From Pezizomycotina sp. ARF18 (taxonomy: Eukaryota; Ascomycota): a stretch of 64,000 bases of DNA. The DNA lies in contig AZLU01000208.1 of the NCBI GenBank assembly GCA_002224055.1, positions 1 to 64,000 on the forward strand, read 5' to 3'. The notes below the pieces were generated by a model. That model saw only the letters and a program-made list of their open reading frames with translations. It did no database searches and was not told where the DNA came from. Made by a program: the position numbers and the translations under genes. The stretch's first letter is position 1. Each line of letters starts with the position of its first letter. Shown piece after piece: positions 61,801-64,000 of this stretch.

Positions 61801-64000
61801 TGTTCTTCTAAGTTTAGATTGTGGGGTTGTGTTGTGCGTTGAAGGTTGAATTCTATAAATGATCTATTATTGCGAGGAAACATGCATATTAACGGTATTA
61901 GTTTCCTAGACGCCTCCTTGGTTACTGCTCAACCCTTCCCATATGAAACCCAGGAAGAGCGAGTAATATCCTAACGAGGCAACACCTCTAAGTAAAAGAG
62001 AAGGTATGTTTCATGGCTATTTCGAAAGGGCAAGCTCTCTCTTTTCATGTGCTAGCGATATCCCGAATGTCTGCAGTTGTTTTATAGAGTACAGTGTGTT
62101 TTTATTTCTCCTTCCCTTTTACGTTCTTATGCATAGCAACTGCCGGCGGTGCGATATATCGATATCTGACGCGTAGGCGTCTCTGCGGTAGTTCAACCCA
62201 CATCGAATTATGGGCCGCCCATTCTAACTCTGAACTTTCTAAACTTCTTCCCCATCGTAGACAAAAGATACGATGGATTATTATATGCTTTGAGGAAATT
62301 TATGGAATTCAAGGTTAACCACGGCTTTTCCGGTTTGATAATCCTACTCGTACTCGTCGAACAAGAGGTCTTTATGGTAGTATGCTGATGAAGGAAGTGT
62401 CGACGATGTGGTGACGCGTTATATGTTCCCAGGATTGTCATCGACTCTTTTCGAAACGATCTGATATGTTTATCAGACGCTCTCCGAGTAAAATGATGCC
62501 AGATTACCACAATCGTCTCCCTTTTTGAGTAAGTGAGACGGCGACGGTGTTGATTCCATCCTTGCAATTCGATGAGCGTTGTTTTTGGTCTGTATCGACT
62601 ACCTGCTCTACGGCAGCGTAGCCATCAGGCTTTTAAAATGTGCGAAACCCTATGGACCTCCATTGCTCATCGAGATAACTTATCAAGCGAGGAAAGAAAC
62701 GGGATACATCATTGCGCTTCATAAACCTTCTCCCACACGTGGCGAGGGAATGATCGAGTGGTTTATTGCGAGCCATCTGCACTACTAACTATAAAAAGCA
62801 CAGCAGTCAAAGAGCGCGGTTTGGATTAGTATCCTTTCACACCAAAAGCCCTGGAAGAAAACGTAACTTCATTCACCGATTTCACAAGAGGGCTATAATT
62901 TTCTTCCGGGCCGGGAAGCTGCTTCTAAACTATCTCTCCAACGCGACACACTGGTAGGACTTTTTACACGTGTACCTTCATAATTCCAATTTTATGCCCT
63001 GATATCTTCATAACGGCTTCACCTTGCCTACAAGAAGTGAAACTTAAATTTCTGTCAAGGTATTCTAAAGGGAATGAAATGGTAAGACTATCGGGTGTTT
63101 GGAGAAGATCTAAATAGGTGGTACTCTTTTTTACTCTTGAGGTCTACGTCGCTATATTACATTCTGAGTTCGCCAGTTGCTCCCTAGGGCGACATAGGGG
63201 TGTCTATTCTGTGGGATTTACGTTCAGGGTAGAGAATAATATGGTTACTGGACGGCCCTTCGTTTTCTTTGAGCAGTACCGGCACATTACGAGGACAAAA
63301 GTGCAGAAAAATCCTTTCTATTCACATTATACATCCTGATCGCGTCACTTCTGCATGGGGAACGAGATCCTAAAGGCTGCTCTACGCCATTCTAGATGCC
63401 GCGGGTAGTAGATTTTTCTCATCCTCGTGCTCTTGTGTATTTTCGACCACCGATAGTCCAGTCTCCGGTTGCTTTGCCCTTTTATAATGGGTGGCTTCTA
63501 CAGTCTATAAAATGCTTTCTTGTTTTGATACGCTCGATTGGTTATACCTCAACGGTTGAGACGGTTGATTCGTATGCTATGGCTCGTAGAAATCAGTTTT
63601 TCGGTCTAGAAATAAAAAGGCTTCGGGTCGTGTTGCTTTCGGTGATCTTTCCTTGTAGGTTTGCAGCGTATGCAAGGCCCTCGCTGCTTCACGTTCCGAC
63701 AATTTCGAATCCCTGGTCGGATTTGTATGATTCAAGTGGTGTTGACCGTTAGGGAACTAGTTATCACAACTGGCCCGTTCCTGTTTCTCATGTACGATAT
63801 GGCGGTTCCGGCTAGTTTCTTAAGCTAGTTTCATTAAATGAATGGGCGGTTTGAGCATCGCCAGGCGTCCATTCGAAGATTGAGGAAGTTTATCACATTT
63901 CGCGCAAGCGCTTACACCTTCCCTGGTGGAAAACAAAAATTTAAAATCGTTTTTTTTATCATGAGAAAAGTACCACTTCAGAACTGATCCGCATCTGGAA
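53735..64000. other. Gene-free right end dominated by a degenerate satellite
   Basis: No gene is supported in the last 10 kb. Frames are short and change constantly. The satellite (54180-59300) accounts for roughly half; beyond 60 kb similar vocabulary continues but I could not align units with confidence. Homopolymers are frequent, including T23 at 53865-53887, T36 at 55818-55853 and T runs near 56609-56627 and 56690-56710. Confidence 0.6.
54180..59300 (+). repeat. Degenerate head-to-tail satellite, about 370-550 bp per unit, at least 11 units
   Basis: Three anchors recur in the same order and direction. Anchor 1: a GCAT(G/A)-ATACTTAACCTGGAT...AAATACTAGTATG block at about 54184, 54590, 55150, 55610, 56130, 56530, 56959, 57362, 57730, 58775 and a weak one at 59190. 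Anchor 2: GGAATATGAC/GGCTT... at 54326, 55866, 56321, 56720, 57107, 57518, 58514, 58918. Anchor 3: GGGACAGTATTACAAGAGAGGAGGAAAG with GATATCCGC beyond it at 54450, 55481, 56363, 56838, 57231, 58049, 58561, 59045 and 60105. Spacing is 370-550 bp. Units differ at perhaps a third or more of their positions, by substitutions and indels, so the array is old. Confidence 0.75.

Noticed and set aside
22669-64000. CRISPR array or bacterial-type mobile element in the repeat blocks
   Set aside because: Repeat units are long, degenerate and without regular short spacers, and the surrounding genes are fungal.

Overview
The window looks like filamentous ascomycete (Pezizomycotina) DNA. Introns are short (about 55-90 nt, one of 281 nt) with GT/AG ends. 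The recognisable proteins are fungal: an Hsp88-type Hsp110, a PTS2-bearing peroxisomal thiolase, Mia40, a vacuolar-type SulP transporter and a CENP-L/Fta1-like kinetochore protein. The genus cannot be named from the sequence alone.

Left third (1-22.7 kb) is an ordinary gene-dense arm. In order: upf2 (+), hsp88 (-), a Gly/Gln/Pro-rich glycine-zipper protein (+), mia40 (-), thiamine pyrophosphokinase (+), peroxisomal 3-ketoacyl-CoA thiolase (+) and a SulP transporter with a STAS domain (+). upf2/hsp88 and the glycine-zipper gene/mia40 converge; hsp88/glycine-zipper and mia40/thiamine pyrophosphokinase diverge. They are unlinked housekeeping functions (mRNA surveillance, protein folding, IMS import, cofactor synthesis, beta-oxidation, transport) with no cluster logic. 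Most carry several one-base frame slips even in invariant domains, while the thiamine pyrophosphokinase gene is fully open. That pattern points to uncorrected indels in a long-read assembly rather than to seven dead genes.

Middle (22.7-48 kb) is almost gene-free. By eye it is built from old, strongly diverged tandem repeats of several families: about 480 bp at 24.2-25.0 kb, about 1.3 kb at 40.4-42.0 kb, and about 800 bp at 43.2-45.0 kb. The only coding signal I trust is a tandem pair of F-box-like genes (-) at 30.1-31.7 kb, part of a 1.1-kb duplication. One copy carries TAG where the other has TGG.

48-54 kb is a small genic island. It holds a pyrimidine-rich leader, a single-pass membrane protein of unknown function (+), and a CENP-L/Fta1-like gene (+) with three in-frame trinucleotide runs.

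Right end (54.1-64 kb) is dominated by a head-to-tail, highly degenerate satellite of about 370-550 bp per unit (mostly 400-530), visible in at least eleven units to about 59.3 kb and probably further. Long A/T homopolymers (up to 36 nt) are scattered through the whole window.
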